A stretch of 53,463 nt of DNA from Chitinophagales bacterium (GCA_021323755.1 JAJPKJ010000073.1:1-53463), one strand, 5' to 3'; positions 16,344-27,352 are shown, numbered from the stretch's first letter. Made by a program: numbers and translations. The notes: generated by a model not told the origin, from the letters alone.

Positions 16344-17621
16344 TTAAACTGTTTTCACCAGATAATAATTCTTCTTTCCTTTTTGAACAAGCAGATATTT
16401 GTTGTGGAGTAATAATGAACGATCAACCATCAATTGCAGGTTCTCGATCTTTTTTCTGTTGATGCTGATTCCGCCACCCTGGATTATTTTTCTTGCTTCC
16501 CCCTTGCTTGATAAAATATTTGTCTCTGCGAGAAAACTGATGATGTCGACACCCGCATTTATTTTCTCGGAAGAATAATCGCATTGTACAAGGCCTTCAA
16601 GATTCATCAGATCCTCTTCGCTTAATGATTCGGCGGGAGCAGATTGATTTGCAAAAAGTTTCTCTGTTGTTTTGATCGCATTTAAATATTCTTCTTCACC
16701 ATGTACAAAAACGGTCACGGCTTTTGCCAGCGCCTTCTGTAATTCCCGTGCAGCAAGGTTTTCCTGATGTTTTGCTATTAAGGTATCGATCTCCTCCTTT
16801 TTAAGAAAACTAAAGATCTTTATCCACTTTTGCGCATCTGCATCGCTTGCATTGAGCCAAAATTGAAAGAACTGATAGGGGGATGTTTTTTCTTTATCAA
16901 GCCAGACATTTCCTTTTTCTGTTTTGCCGAATTTTCCTCCGTCTGCTTTGGTGATAAGCGGACAGGTGAACGCGAATGCTTCACCGCCATCTTTTCTTCT
17001 TATCAATTCTGTTCCGGTTGTGATATTTCCCCATTGATCGCTGCCGCCCATCTGCAGTTTGCAATTTTTATTTTTATAGAGCCAATAAAAATCATAACCC
17101 TGCACCAGCTGATAAGTGAATTCCGTGAAGCTCATTCCATTTTCACTCTCCAGTCTTTTTTTGACGCTGTCTTTTGCAGTCATGTAATTCACGGTAATGT
17201 GTTTGCCGACATCACGGATGAAATGAAGAAAGCTCATCTCTTTGAACCAGTCATAGTTGTTGGCAATTTCTGCAGCATTTTTTTTTGAAGGATCGAAATC
17301 AAGATATTTTTCCAATTGTTTTTTTACGCCTGCAAGATTTCTGTTCAGGGTATCCTCGTCCAGTAAATTTCTTTCTTCGCTTTTGCCGCTCGGATCGCCG
17401 ACCATTCCGGTTGCCCCGCCGACAAGCGCGATCGGTTTGTGACCTGCCTTTTGCAAATGCACCAGTAATAAGATAGGAACCAAGCTGCCAATATGCAGAC
17501 TTTCTGCAGTGGGGTCAAAGCCGATATAAGCGGTGGTGATCTCCTTATTTAATTGTTCTTCGGTACCCGGCATAATATCCTGTATCATGCCGCGCCAGCG
17601 TAATTCTTCGATCAGATTCAT
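16344..17621 (-). CDS. tyrS: Tyrosyl-tRNA synthetase
   Basis: Charges tRNA-Tyr with tyrosine. The 425 residues contain the class I signature [13 protein letters not shown], the tyrosine-site YQLVQGYDF, the KMSKS-type loop KFGKT, and a C-terminal S4 RNA-binding domain (about 345-425, with [19 protein letters not shown]). The length matches the bacterial TyrRS of the E. coli-like group. The cognate tRNA-Tyr is at 35795-35877. It is transcribed from the 300-base divergent gap shared with the PorV-like gene. Confidence 0.97.
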   Translation of the reverse strand: MNLIEELRWRGMIQDIMPGTEEQLNKEITTAYIGFDPTAESLHIGSLVPILLLVHLQKAGHKPIALVGGATGMVGDPSGKSEERNLLDEDTLNRNLAGVKKQLEKYLDFDPSKKNAAEIANNYDWFKEMSFLHFIRDVGKHITVNYMTAKDSVKKRLESENGMSFTEFTYQLVQGYDFYWLYKNKNCKLQMGGSDQWGNITTGTELIRRKDGGEAFAFTCPLITKADGGKFGKTEKGNVWLDKEKTSPYQFFQFWLNASDADAQKWIKIFSFLKKEEIDTLIAKHQENLAARELQKALAKAVTVFVHGEEEYLNAIKTTEKLFANQSAPAESLSEEDLMNLEGLVQCDYSSEKINAGVDIISFLAETNILSSKGEARKIIQGGGISINRKKIENLQLMVDRSLLLHNKYLLVQKGKKNYYLVKTV

Positions 17622-17921
17622 AACTCGTTGTTCATCAATTTGTGCAAAAATAAAGTATTAGCATGTACTTTGTTAATATGCGCAATATTCTGACTAAAAG
17701 ACCGTTAGAGAAAATTAGCATATGACGTTGAAATAGCAACAAAAATGTGTTTTTTCACGTATTATAAAATGCAAAAAAATATCATAGACATTACCAGAAT
17801 TCTATGATGAAATGAACGCTGTACCGTTTGAAAACAAAAAAGCTTATGTTTAAATTGATGCGGCATGTTCCAAACAAGCGATTCGTTTCATCTGGCAGTT
17901 GAGCGAGTAAATATAAACCGG
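17622..17921. promoter_or_regulatory. Divergent control region of tyrS and the PorV-like gene
   Basis: About 300 bases without a gene. On the minus strand a TATTTTTG box (17645-17652) fits the -7 element used by Bacteroidota and sits about 25 bases from the tyrS start. No tRNA-like leader or T-box is seen, as expected outside the Gram-positives. Confidence 0.35.
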
Positions 17922-19031
17922 ATGAAAAAACTTTACCTCTTTTTAACCCTTACCGGCGTCATGCTGTGCTTTGCTGCATCTGCACAATTCGAAAAATATT
18001 CCAATGAATTTCTCAATATAGGCGCGGGTGCCCGCGGTATGTCGATGGGCAATGCCCAGGTAGCTTCGGTTACTGATGGAACTGCCGGGTATTGGAATCC
18101 TGCGGCGTTGACCTTTGTAAAAGATCAACCGCAACTAAATTTGATGCACTCCGAATATTTTGCAGGCATCGGCAAATACGATTTTGCAAATCTTGTTCTT
18201 CCTTTAAAAGACAATAAAAGAGTTTTAGCGCTTACCTTATTGCGTTTTGCTGTTGACGATATTCCCAATACTGTTTTTCTTGTGCAGCCCGATGGAAGCA
18301 TCAACTTCAGCAATATCACTACTTTTTCTTCTGCTGACTATGCTTTTCTTCTTTCTCTGGCGCAACAAATAAAATCGTCTGGCAGCACCAATATCAGCTT
18401 TGGCATCAATGCAAAGGTAATCCATCGCATTGCCGGGAATTTTGCTTCTGCCTGGGGTTTTGGATTCGATGCCGGCGCCCTGTTCAGCGGAAGTCGCTGG
18501 AAGTTGGGGATCATGGCAAAGGACGTTACCACCACATTCAACGCGTGGAGTTATAGTATCGACGAGCAGATGCGTGAAGTGTTCTATGTGACCAATAACG
18601 ATATACCGATCAAATCGACAGAATTAACTGCGCCGCAATTGGTGCTGGGGGGTTCCTATAATTTCAAACTGAGTAAGAAACTTAATTTATTGGCAGAAGC
18701 AGACCTGGACATCACTTTTGACGGACCAAGAAATGAAGTAGTGAGTTCCAACCCCGTGAGTATCGATCCCAGGATTGGTTTGGAATTATCTTACAACAAT
18801 GTTTTTTTTGTGCGCGCCGGTATGGATAATTTTCAAAAAGTGCTTGACGACAAGGACACGACAAATCAAAAAAAGATATGGATCTATCAGCCAAGTGTCG
18901 GCGCAGGATTTAAGATCGGAGACGTGCAAATCGATTATGCGTTCACGAACCTGGCCAATCAATCAAATCCATTGTATACACATGTGTTTTCATTGAAAGT
19001 TGATCTGAGGAGCAGAACAATTAAAAAATAA
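17922..19031 (+). CDS. PorV/PorQ-family outer-membrane beta-barrel protein
   Basis: From the ATG at 17922, chosen for the signal peptide MKKLYLFLTLTG...SAQ, the product has 369 residues. The mature start EFLNIGAGARGMSMGNAQVA with GYWNPAALT is the hallmark of the PorV family of 14-strand barrels. In type IX secretion PorV works as a shuttle bringing cargo from the translocon to the PorU sortase. The next gene, 32 bases on, is a PorU-like C25 protease, so the pair may act together. This arrangement resembles what databases call PorV2/PorU2, paralogues of the main system, but paralogy cannot be judged from this window. Confidence 0.82.
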   Translation: MKKLYLFLTLTGVMLCFAASAQFEKYSNEFLNIGAGARGMSMGNAQVASVTDGTAGYWNPAALTFVKDQPQLNLMHSEYFAGIGKYDFANLVLPLKDNKRVLALTLLRFAVDDIPNTVFLVQPDGSINFSNITTFSSADYAFLLSLAQQIKSSGSTNISFGINAKVIHRIAGNFASAWGFGFDAGALFSGSRWKLGIMAKDVTTTFNAWSYSIDEQMREVFYVTNNDIPIKSTELTAPQLVLGGSYNFKLSKKLNLLAEADLDITFDGPRNEVVSSNPVSIDPRIGLELSYNNVFFVRAGMDNFQKVLDDKDTTNQKKIWIYQPSVGAGFKIGDVQIDYAFTNLANQSNPLYTHVFSLKVDLRSRTIKK

Positions 19032-19063
19032 TCGTTTACCCTTTGGAACGAAGCCAAAATATT

Positions 19064-22000
19064 ATGAAGAAAATTTTTACCATATTATTGTTACTTGCTG
19101 CCTTCGTTGTCGAGGCGCAACCTTACAACAATGAGTGGATAGATTTCAGCAAGCAATATTTTAAATTTAAAGTTGCGACAAACGGAGTCTACAGAATTCC
19201 TGAATCCGTATTATCGGGTGCGGGACTGGCAAATGTGCAGGCACAGTCCTTTCAATTATTCAGGAACGGGCAGGAAGTTCCTATTTACACGTCTGTGGCA
19301 AGCGGACTGATGGGACCTACAGACTATATCGAGTTTTGGGGACAAATGAACGATGGAAAGCCGGACAAAGCTTTGTACAGAAGTCCAACATCCCAGCATA
19401 CAACACAATGGAGTTTAGAGACAGATACAGCAGTTTATTTTTTAACTGTCAATACCACCGTTACACCATTTCATTATTTAAATGCGACCAATGATACCAC
19501 CGGAAATGTATTGCCGGTAGAACCTTATCTGATGTACACGGCAGGGGTTTATAATAAATACCAGATAAATCCTGGTTATGCAGCGGATGTAGGGGAATAT
19601 GTTTATTCGTCCTCCTATGATATTGGTGAATTCTGGGCTGGTGGTAATATCAACGGCACCTCCTCTGTTACTGATAATACATTGACCAACCTCAATGTGT
19701 ATCCGGGTGGTCCCAACGCTTCACTGAAATTCGGACTTGTTGGAGATGCATCCAATTTGAGGACCGTGCAGGCAAGCATAAATAATTTTGTACTGGTGGA
19801 TACGGAAATGGATAATTTCAGTGATCTGCTTACTACAGAAAATGTTCCGCTCAGTAATCTTTCTTCCGGTAATGCCAGTGTTCAGTTTCAAAATAATTGC
19901 ACCAATCCGAATGACTGGATAGTCAGTTCTTTTTTCGAGCTTACCTACCCGCGGTTTTTTAATTTCAACGGTGCAGCAAATTTTCCTTTCCAGTTACCAG
20001 GGAGAGGAACCGGATATCTTTTAAAGATCACCGGGTTCAATTCTGCCAGCACTCCGGTATTGTATGATATGACGACAGGCGCCAGATATGCAGCAATTGT
20101 TGCTGCAGGTAATATATTTTATTTCGAATTGCCAGCATCTGCTTCCACGAGAAATTTTGTGATGGTGAGCGAAGATGCCTCGAACATCAGTACGGTTACC
20201 TCGCTGACCCCAAAAACATTTGTGAACTTCGCCAACAGCGCAAACCAGGGCAATTATATTATTATCAGCAATCCATTGCTATATACAGGCGCGAACGGTA
20301 ACCCGATCGTTGAATACAAAAATTATAGAAGTTCAGCAGCCGGCGGAGGATTCAGTGCGACGGTTGTGGACATCAACGAGCTGCTGGATCAATTTTCATT
20401 TGGCATAAAATTTCATCCTTCGTCTATAAAGAACTTTTTGAATTATGCCAGAAATACTTTTGCAGTAAAACCTCAATTTGTTTTCTTGATTGGTCACGGC
20501 GTAACTTATGATGAGTGCAGGGGTAATGAAAATAGTCCCCTTCTTCAACAGCTCGAACTCGTACCTACTTTTGGTTATCCCGCATCTGATAATAAACTGA
20601 GTTCCCTGGATGCTGTTCAGACAATGCCATTGACGCCCATCGGGAGACTATCTGCCATAAGTGGCATCGAGGTTGAAACATATCTTGCAAAAGTTCAGGA
20701 ATATGAGCTGCTTCAGCAAACTTCTCCAAATACCATTGCAGGCAGAGCCTGGATGAAAAATGTGGTGCATGTGACCGGTGCCAGTGATCCTTATCTTGGC
20801 GCTGTATTGTGTAATTACATGGCCAGCTATCAGCAGATTATTCAGGATACTTTATTCGGCGCCACCGTTTCCACTTTTTGTAACGGTAACGTTCAGGTGA
20901 GCAATTTTTCAAACACACAGCTGGCAAATCTATTTTCCAGCGGGATCAGTATACTCAATTATTTTGGGCACTCTTCCGCATCCACATTACAAGATAATCT
21001 TGACGATCCCGCAAACTATGCTACTTCGCAGGGGAAATATCCTGCATTCTATGTGAATGGATGTAATGCCGGAGATTTTTTCATTTTTGACCAGGGAAGG
21101 ATCCTGGGGGGAAGCAAGACCTTATCAGAAACATGGGTGTTGGCAAAAGAGAAAGGCGCAATAGCCTTTGTAGCGAGCACGCATTTTGGAATCGTAAATT
21201 ACCTCAACATTCTTTTAAATGGTTTATATAATTATATCGGCATAACCGATTATGGAAAATCAATGGGTAAGATCCAGGCAGACGCAGTGCAGAATCTTAT
21301 TAATGTAGCGCCAACAGATTATTACGCAAGGCTGCACGCAGAAGAGATGACACTCCATGGTGATCCTGCATTAAAACTGAATCAGGAGCTCTTGCCGGAT
21401 TATGATGTAGAATCTGCGCAGGTCTCTGTTTCGCCTGCCTTTGTTTCTGTCTCCAATAATAGTTTCACGGTTAATGCCACGATATATAATCTGGGGAAAG
21501 CGGTTTCGGATTCTATTATTGTTACGATCACGCGCACCTATCCTGACGGAAGCAAGGCCGTAGTTTACAATAAAAAAATCGCCGGCATTCTTTATAATGA
21601 TTCCATACAGGTTGTATTGCCGATCGTGGCTACCAGGGACAAGGGACAAAATGCCATCACCGTTTCCGTTAATATTCCCAATGTGGTTCCTGAGATCACT
21701 TATCAAAATAATTCCGCGACAACCAATGTATTCATTTATCAGGATGAAGCTACTCCGATCTATCCTTACAATTATGCAATTGTAAGCAATTCAACACAGA
21801 AGTTGTATGCTTCTACCGCAAATCCATTTGCGCTTTCAACACAATACGTGATGGAGATCGATACCACCGAGGCGTTTAATTCTCCATTACTGATCTCAAA
21901 ATTCCTGACGCAGGTTGGTGGCGTGCTGGAATTCGATCCAGGAATCTCCTATCATGACAGTACCGTTTATTACTGGAGAGTTTCCATAGTTCCGGCTCAG

Positions 22001-24118
22001 GGCGGTCAATACCTTTGGAATGAATTTTCTTTTATCTATATCAACGCCAGTGTTCCCGGATTTAATCAATCACATTATTATCAGCACCTGCAATCTGTAG
22101 GAGACAGTATTTCTTTATTAACAGATCGTCAATGGCATTTCGGAACCCAGATCAATAACCTGTACATACGACAAACGATGTATGGTTATGGTGGTAACGA
22201 AGCACAGGATTTTTCTGTGACGGTAAATAACAACATGAGTATTGAAAGTGCCTGTCTTGGTCAGTCTCTTGTATTTAATGTATTCAATCCGATCACCTTT
22301 CAACCCTGGAGCAATGTTGATGCCAATGGAAACAGTCTGTATCTGTACGGCAGTGCCAGCGCAAGTTGTGGTGGCGGCAGACAAAACAATTTTGAGTTTT
22401 CATATATGACACCGGCGAGCAGAAAGACCATCATGAATTTTATGGATTCCATTCCCGCCGGATACTGGGTCGTTGTAAGAAGTTTTGACTATGATTACAA
22501 CAATTCTTTTTCAAGTACATGGGAAGGTGATACCACGTTATACGGTTCTAACAATTCTTTATATAGTAGATTATTGCAGGCAGGGTTTACACAAATTGAT
22601 TCAATCAATCAACCCAGGGCATGGGCGCTTGTGTATAAAAAAGGAGATCCGAGTTTTGTTCCCCAGCAGGCATTTACCGCCAGTATTTACGACAGGATAG
22701 TAGTGTCAGCCAATTGCCCGTCCCCGGATCTGTTGGGTTATGTGGTGTCTCCAAAATTCGGGCCGGCCAAAGCATGGAAGCAGGTTCATTGGCGCGGATA
22801 TAGCCTTGAAAGCCCTTCCACAGACTCAGTCGGTCTGCAGGTCATCGGCATTGATACTTTAGGAAACGCAAATCCGCTTTATAATCTGAATCTCGCAAAC
22901 CAGGATTTTGATATTTCTGCGATCAGCGCAGTTCAATACCCTTATGTACAATTAAAACTCACGGCTATTGACTCGGTGCATGCCACACCTTATCAATTGC
23001 AATATTGGCGTCTTAATTACGATCCTGTTCCGGAAGGAGCGATCGCGCCTAATCTATTTTTTGTATCCAAGGATACCGTCAGCCAGGGACAACAATTTCA
23101 ATTTGGAATTGCCTTTAAAAATGTCAGCATCACGGCATTTGACAGCATGACGGTAAGCATGTCCATTATTGATCACAATAATGTCACCCATGTCATCCCA
23201 TTGCCAAAAAGAAAACCACTGATAAGCGGGGATACCTTAATGATCACCTATACGATCGACACAAAAGCTTATCCGGGATTGAATACGATCTATCTGAATG
23301 TCAATCCGCACACACAACCCGAAGAATATTTCTTCAATAATTTTGTGTATAGGAATTTCTATGTGCGATCGGAAAATTCAAATCCTTTGCTCGATGTGAC
23401 ATTCGATGGCGTACATATCCTCAACCAGGATATCGTTTCCGCAAAACCGCATATTCTCATCAAGTTAAAAGATCAGTCTCAATATTTATTATTAACGGAT
23501 ACTTCCGAGGTGAACGTACAGCTGCGATACCCGGATGGATCACTGCATGCCTTCAATTACGGGACAGATACGCTGCGATTTACACCGGCAGCGAGCAGCG
23601 CTGATAATACGGCAACAGTCGATTTCACGCCAGCATTCACCAAACAATACAATCCCCAGGGGGATGTTTATGAATTGATCGTTACGGGTAAGAATGCTTA
23701 TGGTAACCCGGCAGGCGCCATACAATTTGAAGTCGCCTTCACCATCATCACCAAGCCCATGATCTCGAACATGCTCAATTATCCAAATCCATTCACCACA
23801 TCAACAGCATTTGTATTCACGATAACCGGAAGCCAGGTGCCGCAGAATATCAAGATTGAAATTTTGACCATAACGGGTAAGGTTGTACGTGAAATCACCG
23901 AAGATGAATTGGGTCCATTGCATATCGGAAGGAATATCACCGAATTCAAATGGAATGGAACCGACGGCTATGGACAACGCTTGGCAAATGGCGTTTACAT
24001 CTATCGTGTGGTGACGAACCTAAATGGTAAATCGCTTGATAAATACACGGCTACAGGGGATAATACTGCCCAATATTTTGTAAATGGATACGGTAAAATG
24101 TATCTGATGGGTAAATAA
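19064..24118 (+). CDS. PorU-like type IX secretion sortase (C25 gingipain-type peptidase)
   Basis: 1684 residues from the ATG at 19064, which gives the signal peptide MKKIFTILLLLAAFVVEAQ. The peptidase core holds the C25 dyad: His in YFGHSS (H636) and Cys in NGCNAG (C667), with VFLIGHG before them. C-terminal to it are several beta-sandwich stretches and a final region with NYPNPFTTSTAFVF and GQRLANGVYIYRV, like a type A sorting/FlgD-like domain. PorU cleaves the C-terminal signal of type IX cargo and attaches A-LPS on the cell surface. The size is larger than the roughly 1150-residue classic PorU, so this looks like the long PorU2-like form. It follows the PorV-like gene as in sortase pairs. 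Confidence 0.82.
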   Translation: MKKIFTILLLLAAFVVEAQPYNNEWIDFSKQYFKFKVATNGVYRIPESVLSGAGLANVQAQSFQLFRNGQEVPIYTSVASGLMGPTDYIEFWGQMNDGKPDKALYRSPTSQHTTQWSLETDTAVYFLTVNTTVTPFHYLNATNDTTGNVLPVEPYLMYTAGVYNKYQINPGYAADVGEYVYSSSYDIGEFWAGGNINGTSSVTDNTLTNLNVYPGGPNASLKFGLVGDASNLRTVQASINNFVLVDTEMDNFSDLLTTENVPLSNLSSGNASVQFQNNCTNPNDWIVSSFFELTYPRFFNFNGAANFPFQLPGRGTGYLLKITGFNSASTPVLYDMTTGARYAAIVAAGNIFYFELPASASTRNFVMVSEDASNISTVTSLTPKTFVNFANSANQGNYIIISNPLLYTGANGNPIVEYKNYRSSAAGGGFSATVVDINELLDQFSFGIKFHPSSIKNFLNYARNTFAVKPQFVFLIGHGVTYDECRGNENSPLLQQLELVPTFGYPASDNKLSSLDAVQTMPLTPIGRLSAISGIEVETYLAKVQEYELLQQTSPNTIAGRAWMKNVVHVTGASDPYLGAVLCNYMASYQQIIQDTLFGATVSTFCNGNVQVSNFSNTQLANLFSSGISILNYFGHSSASTLQDNLDDPANYATSQGKYPAFYVNGCNAGDFFIFDQGRILGGSKTLSETWVLAKEKGAIAFVASTHFGIVNYLNILLNGLYNYIGITDYGKSMGKIQADAVQNLINVAPTDYYARLHAEEMTLHGDPALKLNQELLPDYDVESAQVSVSPAFVSVSNNSFTVNATIYNLGKAVSDSIIVTITRTYPDGSKAVVYNKKIAGILYNDSIQVVLPIVATRDKGQNAITVSVNIPNVVPEITYQNNSATTNVFIYQDEATPIYPYNYAIVSNSTQKLYASTANPFALSTQYVMEIDTTEAFNSPLLISKFLTQVGGVLEFDPGISYHDSTVYYWRVSIVPAQGGQYLWNEFSFIYINASVPGFNQSHYYQHLQSVGDSISLLTDRQWHFGTQINNLYIRQTMYGYGGNEAQDFSVTVNNNMSIESACLGQSLVFNVFNPITFQPWSNVDANGNSLYLYGSASASCGGGRQNNFEFSYMTPASRKTIMNFMDSIPAGYWVVVRSFDYDYNNSFSSTWEGDTTLYGSNNSLYSRLLQAGFTQIDSINQPRAWALVYKKGDPSFVPQQAFTASIYDRIVVSANCPSPDLLGYVVSPKFGPAKAWKQVHWRGYSLESPSTDSVGLQVIGIDTLGNANPLYNLNLANQDFDISAISAVQYPYVQLKLTAIDSVHATPYQLQYWRLNYDPVPEGAIAPNLFFVSKDTVSQGQQFQFGIAFKNVSITAFDSMTVSMSIIDHNNVTHVIPLPKRKPLISGDTLMITYTIDTKAYPGLNTIYLNVNPHTQPEEYFFNNFVYRNFYVRSENSNPLLDVTFDGVHILNQDIVSAKPHILIKLKDQSQYLLLTDTSEVNVQLRYPDGSLHAFNYGTDTLRFTPAASSADNTATVDFTPAFTKQYNPQGDVYELIVTGKNAYGNPAGAIQFEVAFTIITKPMISNMLNYPNPFTTSTAFVFTITGSQVPQNIKIEILTITGKVVREITEDELGPLHIGRNITEFKWNGTDGYGQRLANGVYIYRVVTNLNGKSLDKYTATGDNTAQYFVNGYGKMYLMGK

Positions 24119-24156
24119 ATTTTAAACACGTTATTTTTGTTGTCGCATACCATGTA

Positions 24157-25311
24157 ATGACCAACAATAATAAGAAAGCTGAAAAGAAAATAGTAAAGTA
24201 TGTCAGAAAATTGCTGTACATACTTTATTTTTTTGGGTTCGTTTTCATTGCCCTGGAAATATTTCTGCGTCTTTACAATCCCTTTCATTTTCGATTGAAA
24301 GGCGATAGGATCATTTTACCGGTAGATCAAAAAACCACGATCTATAATTCGATCAATCCCAAACTCGATTCAATCATTGTCAATACAAGAAATGCACTGG
24401 GATTCCGCGGTCCTGATAAACCGCTAAATTTTGAAGATCATCTTTCCATTATCACTGTTGGCGGGAGCACCACTGAATGTAAATTTCTAAATGACAATAA
24501 GACCTGGCCTTTTTTACTGGGTGTAGCGCTAGGCCATGGCTTCAAGAATATCTGGCTCAACAATGCGGGGCTCGATGGACATTCTACATTTGGGCACCAG
24601 GTCTTGCTGAATGATTATATCATTAGACTGCATCCCAAAATAGTCACCTTCTTAGTGGGAATAAATGATGTCGAAAGCGATCAGCCTTCCTTTCATGATA
24701 AATTAAATACCAAAGGAGCTTATCCGGATCTCAAACATTTTATTGCAGAAAACAGTGAAGTGATCAACCTGGTAATTAATTTTTCACGCGGATGGCGCGC
24801 GCAAAAATTAAATAACACCACGCAAAAATTGCTCGTGCTGAAAAAAGACAACGATATTGTATTGCCGGATTCTGTTTACCAGCAAAGATTGAATGATCAA
24901 AATAAATATCTGCCCAATTATCAAAAAAGAATTGAGCAGTTAATGGACACTTGCATTAAACATGGCATTGAACCGGTATTGATCACGCAACCCAATTTAT
25001 TTGGCATTGGCACTGACAGTGCATCTGGTGTTAACCTTGAAACATTTAAAGTCGAACCGGGGCTGAGCGGAAGATTATTATGGAAGATCCTGGAAGAATA
25101 TAATGATGTTACCAGGAAAGTTTGTGCACAAAAAAATATACCCCTCATCGATCTCGCTCACCTGATGCCCAAGAACAGTATTTATTTTTATGATGCTTCG
25201 CATTTTACCAATGCAGGCGCGCAAAAAGTGGCCGATATCATCGCTCAGCAATTGAAGAATATTTTGGAAAAAGATTTTCCATCTTATTCGTTGAACGCAT
25301 CACCACAATAA
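24157..25311 (+). CDS. SGNH/GDSL-type hydrolase, membrane anchored
   Basis: 384 residues. A membrane segment near 25-43 precedes an SGNH domain with GGSTTE (nucleophile Ser, block I), VGINDVESDQ (block III Asn) and DASHFTNAG (catalytic Asp and His). Such enzymes remove or transfer acyl groups on glycans or lipids at the cell surface. It opens a co-directional cluster with a carbamoyltransferase, DUF5989 and SxtJ-like genes, where SGNH proteins are frequent partners. A TATTTTTG box lies at 24132-24139, just upstream. The acceptor is unknown. Confidence 0.8.
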   Translation: MTNNNKKAEKKIVKYVRKLLYILYFFGFVFIALEIFLRLYNPFHFRLKGDRIILPVDQKTTIYNSINPKLDSIIVNTRNALGFRGPDKPLNFEDHLSIITVGGSTTECKFLNDNKTWPFLLGVALGHGFKNIWLNNAGLDGHSTFGHQVLLNDYIIRLHPKIVTFLVGINDVESDQPSFHDKLNTKGAYPDLKHFIAENSEVINLVINFSRGWRAQKLNNTTQKLLVLKKDNDIVLPDSVYQQRLNDQNKYLPNYQKRIEQLMDTCIKHGIEPVLITQPNLFGIGTDSASGVNLETFKVEPGLSGRLLWKILEEYNDVTRKVCAQKNIPLIDLAHLMPKNSIYFYDASHFTNAGAQKVADIIAQQLKNILEKDFPSYSLNASPQ

Positions 25312-25342
25312 ATTTCACGGGAAAAGATTTAATTTCGGCTTA

Positions 25343-27163
25343 ATGACAATTCTTGGCATCTCTGCATTTTATCATGATTCTGCTGCAGCTATAATCCGGG
25401 ATGGAGAAATAATTGCCGCAGCGCAGGAAGAAAGGTTTAGCGGGAAAAAAAATGATCCCTCATTCCCTGAAAATGCGATCCGGTTTTGTCTTGAATTTGC
25501 AGCATGTTCCATAAATGATCTGGATGCCATCGCATTTTATGATAAACCTTTATTGAAATTCGAACGCTTGCTGGAAACATATTATGCGTTCGCCCCAAAA
25601 GGCCTGCTCTCTTTTTTAACGGCGATGCCGGTCTGGATCAAAGAAAAATTATTTCTAAAAAAGATCATTTACGATGCATTAAAGAAGATCGGAAAATTCG
25701 ACAGAAAAAAAACGCTCTTGCTTTTCCCGGAGCATCATTTATCACATGCCGCAAGCGCATTCTTTCCATCTTCATTTGATAAAGCTGCGATCTTAACCAT
25801 TGATGGGGTCGGGGAGTGGTCAACCGCTTCCATTAGTTCAGGAGAAAAAAATGGAATCACCGTTTTAAAGGAATTACACTTCCCCCATTCGGTGGGCCTG
25901 CTGTATTCTGCATTTACTTATTATTGCGGATTTGAGGTCAATGCCGGTGAATATAAACTAATGGGACTAGCGCCTTATGGAAATATTAATGGCGAAGAGA
26001 CAAAAAGAATGATGCATATCATTAAAAACGAATTAACGGAAATAAAAAAAGATGGCTCGGTTTTTTTAAATCAAAAATATTTTAGCTACGCGACAGGTTT
26101 GCGAATGGTTAATGATCATCAATGGGAAAAACTTTTCGGCATTACGAGAAGAAAACCGGGCGATATGATCACACCATCGCATTGTAATCTCGCCCTGGCG
26201 ATCCAAGAGGTGACCGAAGAAATCGTCATTAATATGGCTATGGAGGCAAAGCGAATCACCGGCGCTGATTTTCTTTGCCTCGCAGGCGGCGTTGCGTTGA
26301 ATTGCGTGGCCAATGGAAAACTGCACGACTTAAAATTGTTTAAAGACATTTTTATTCAACCGGCGGCAGGTGACGCAGGAGGCTCACTGGGAGCGGCTTT
26401 GGCGACCTATTATATTTATTTTTCCAAAGAAAGGGAAATGGGAGACGAGCCTGATAAAATGAAAGGAAGCTTTTTGGGGACAGGATTTTTTGATGCGGAC
26501 ATTTCTTCCTTAATAAAAAAAAATAATGCTGGGCATACCTATTATCAAAACGAAAATGAGTTATTAGAAAAAGTGGCATCGTTGATCGCAGTGGGGAATG
26601 TTGTTGGCTGGCACCAGGGAAGAATGGAATTCGGTCCGCGGGCATTGGGTGCAAGAAGTATCTTGGCAGACGCGCGAAACCCCGAAATGCAAAAAAAGCT
26701 AAACTTGAAAATCAAATTCAGAGAAGGTTTCCGGCCCTTTGCACCCGTTGTTTTGGCGGAAGATGTCGGAGAATATTTTGAATTCTCGGGATCATCCCCA
26801 TATATGCTCCTGGTTCAAAAAATAAAAAAGGAGCGCTGTATTTCCAAACCGGCAGATTATGAATCCTGGACGATGGAGGAGAAATTAAATTTTGTTCGCA
26901 GCGATATTCCGGCAGTTACCCATATTGATTATTCAGCGCGCCTGCAGACCGTGGATCGCCATACCAATTTGCGATTATGGAATTTGCTGCAGGCTTTCAA
27001 AAGAATTACCGGTTGTGCTGTTTTAGTGAACACCAGTTTTAATGTGCGCGATGAACCGATAGTAAATACGCCAGAAGATGCTTATCGTTGTTTCCAAAAA
27101 ACAGATATGGATTTTTTGGTGATGGGAAATTATCTTTTTCAAAAGCTGGCGCAGGACAAATAA
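25343..27163 (+). CDS. Carbamoyltransferase (NodU/CmcH/SxtI family)
   Basis: 606 residues. The N-terminal half begins ILGISAFYHDSAAA and has FPEHHLSHAASAFFPSSFD, the His-rich adenylation/kae1-like site; the C-terminal half has EFGPRALGARSILADAR and NTSFNVRDEPIV, typical of the YrdC-like and carbamoyl transfer parts. The family uses carbamoyl phosphate and ATP to carbamoylate hydroxyl groups on sugars, antibiotics or toxins. In saxitoxin clusters its homologue SxtI is followed by small SxtJ and SxtK proteins; the same set follows here, in the order carbamoyltransferase, DUF5989, SxtJ-like. The acceptor is probably a surface glycan or small secreted metabolite; that is inference. Confidence 0.9.
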   Translation: MTILGISAFYHDSAAAIIRDGEIIAAAQEERFSGKKNDPSFPENAIRFCLEFAACSINDLDAIAFYDKPLLKFERLLETYYAFAPKGLLSFLTAMPVWIKEKLFLKKIIYDALKKIGKFDRKKTLLLFPEHHLSHAASAFFPSSFDKAAILTIDGVGEWSTASISSGEKNGITVLKELHFPHSVGLLYSAFTYYCGFEVNAGEYKLMGLAPYGNINGEETKRMMHIIKNELTEIKKDGSVFLNQKYFSYATGLRMVNDHQWEKLFGITRRKPGDMITPSHCNLALAIQEVTEEIVINMAMEAKRITGADFLCLAGGVALNCVANGKLHDLKLFKDIFIQPAAGDAGGSLGAALATYYIYFSKEREMGDEPDKMKGSFLGTGFFDADISSLIKKNNAGHTYYQNENELLEKVASLIAVGNVVGWHQGRMEFGPRALGARSILADARNPEMQKKLNLKIKFREGFRPFAPVVLAEDVGEYFEFSGSSPYMLLVQKIKKERCISKPADYESWTMEEKLNFVRSDIPAVTHIDYSARLQTVDRHTNLRLWNLLQAFKRITGCAVLVNTSFNVRDEPIVNTPEDAYRCFQKTDMDFLVMGNYLFQKLAQDK

Positions 27164-27202
27164 AGTATCTTGCAGTTGAAATTATCAAGTTTTGAAACCC
27201 GT

Positions 27203-27352
27203 ATGGAATTTTTAAAAGATCTCTGGAATTTTCTGAAAGAAAGAAAGAAATGGTGGCTTGCACCATTGATCGTTGTCTTATTGATAATCGGGTTGCTGAT
27301 CGTGTTTGCGGGAAGTTCTGCGATTGCTCCATTCATTTACACTTTATTTTGA
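27203..27352 (+). CDS. DUF5989 (SxtK-like) small membrane protein
   Basis: A 49-residue protein starting MEFLKDLWNFLKERKKWW followed by one membrane helix and the end SAIAPFIYTLF. This is the full DUF5989 pattern. I start at the ATG at 27203 because the family has this exact beginning. It lies 39 bases after the carbamoyltransferase and 6 bases before the SxtJ-like gene. Its function is not known; the constant company of carbamoyltransferases suggests a membrane partner. Confidence 0.85.
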   Translation: MEFLKDLWNFLKERKKWWLAPLIVVLLIIGLLIVFAGSSAIAPFIYTLF

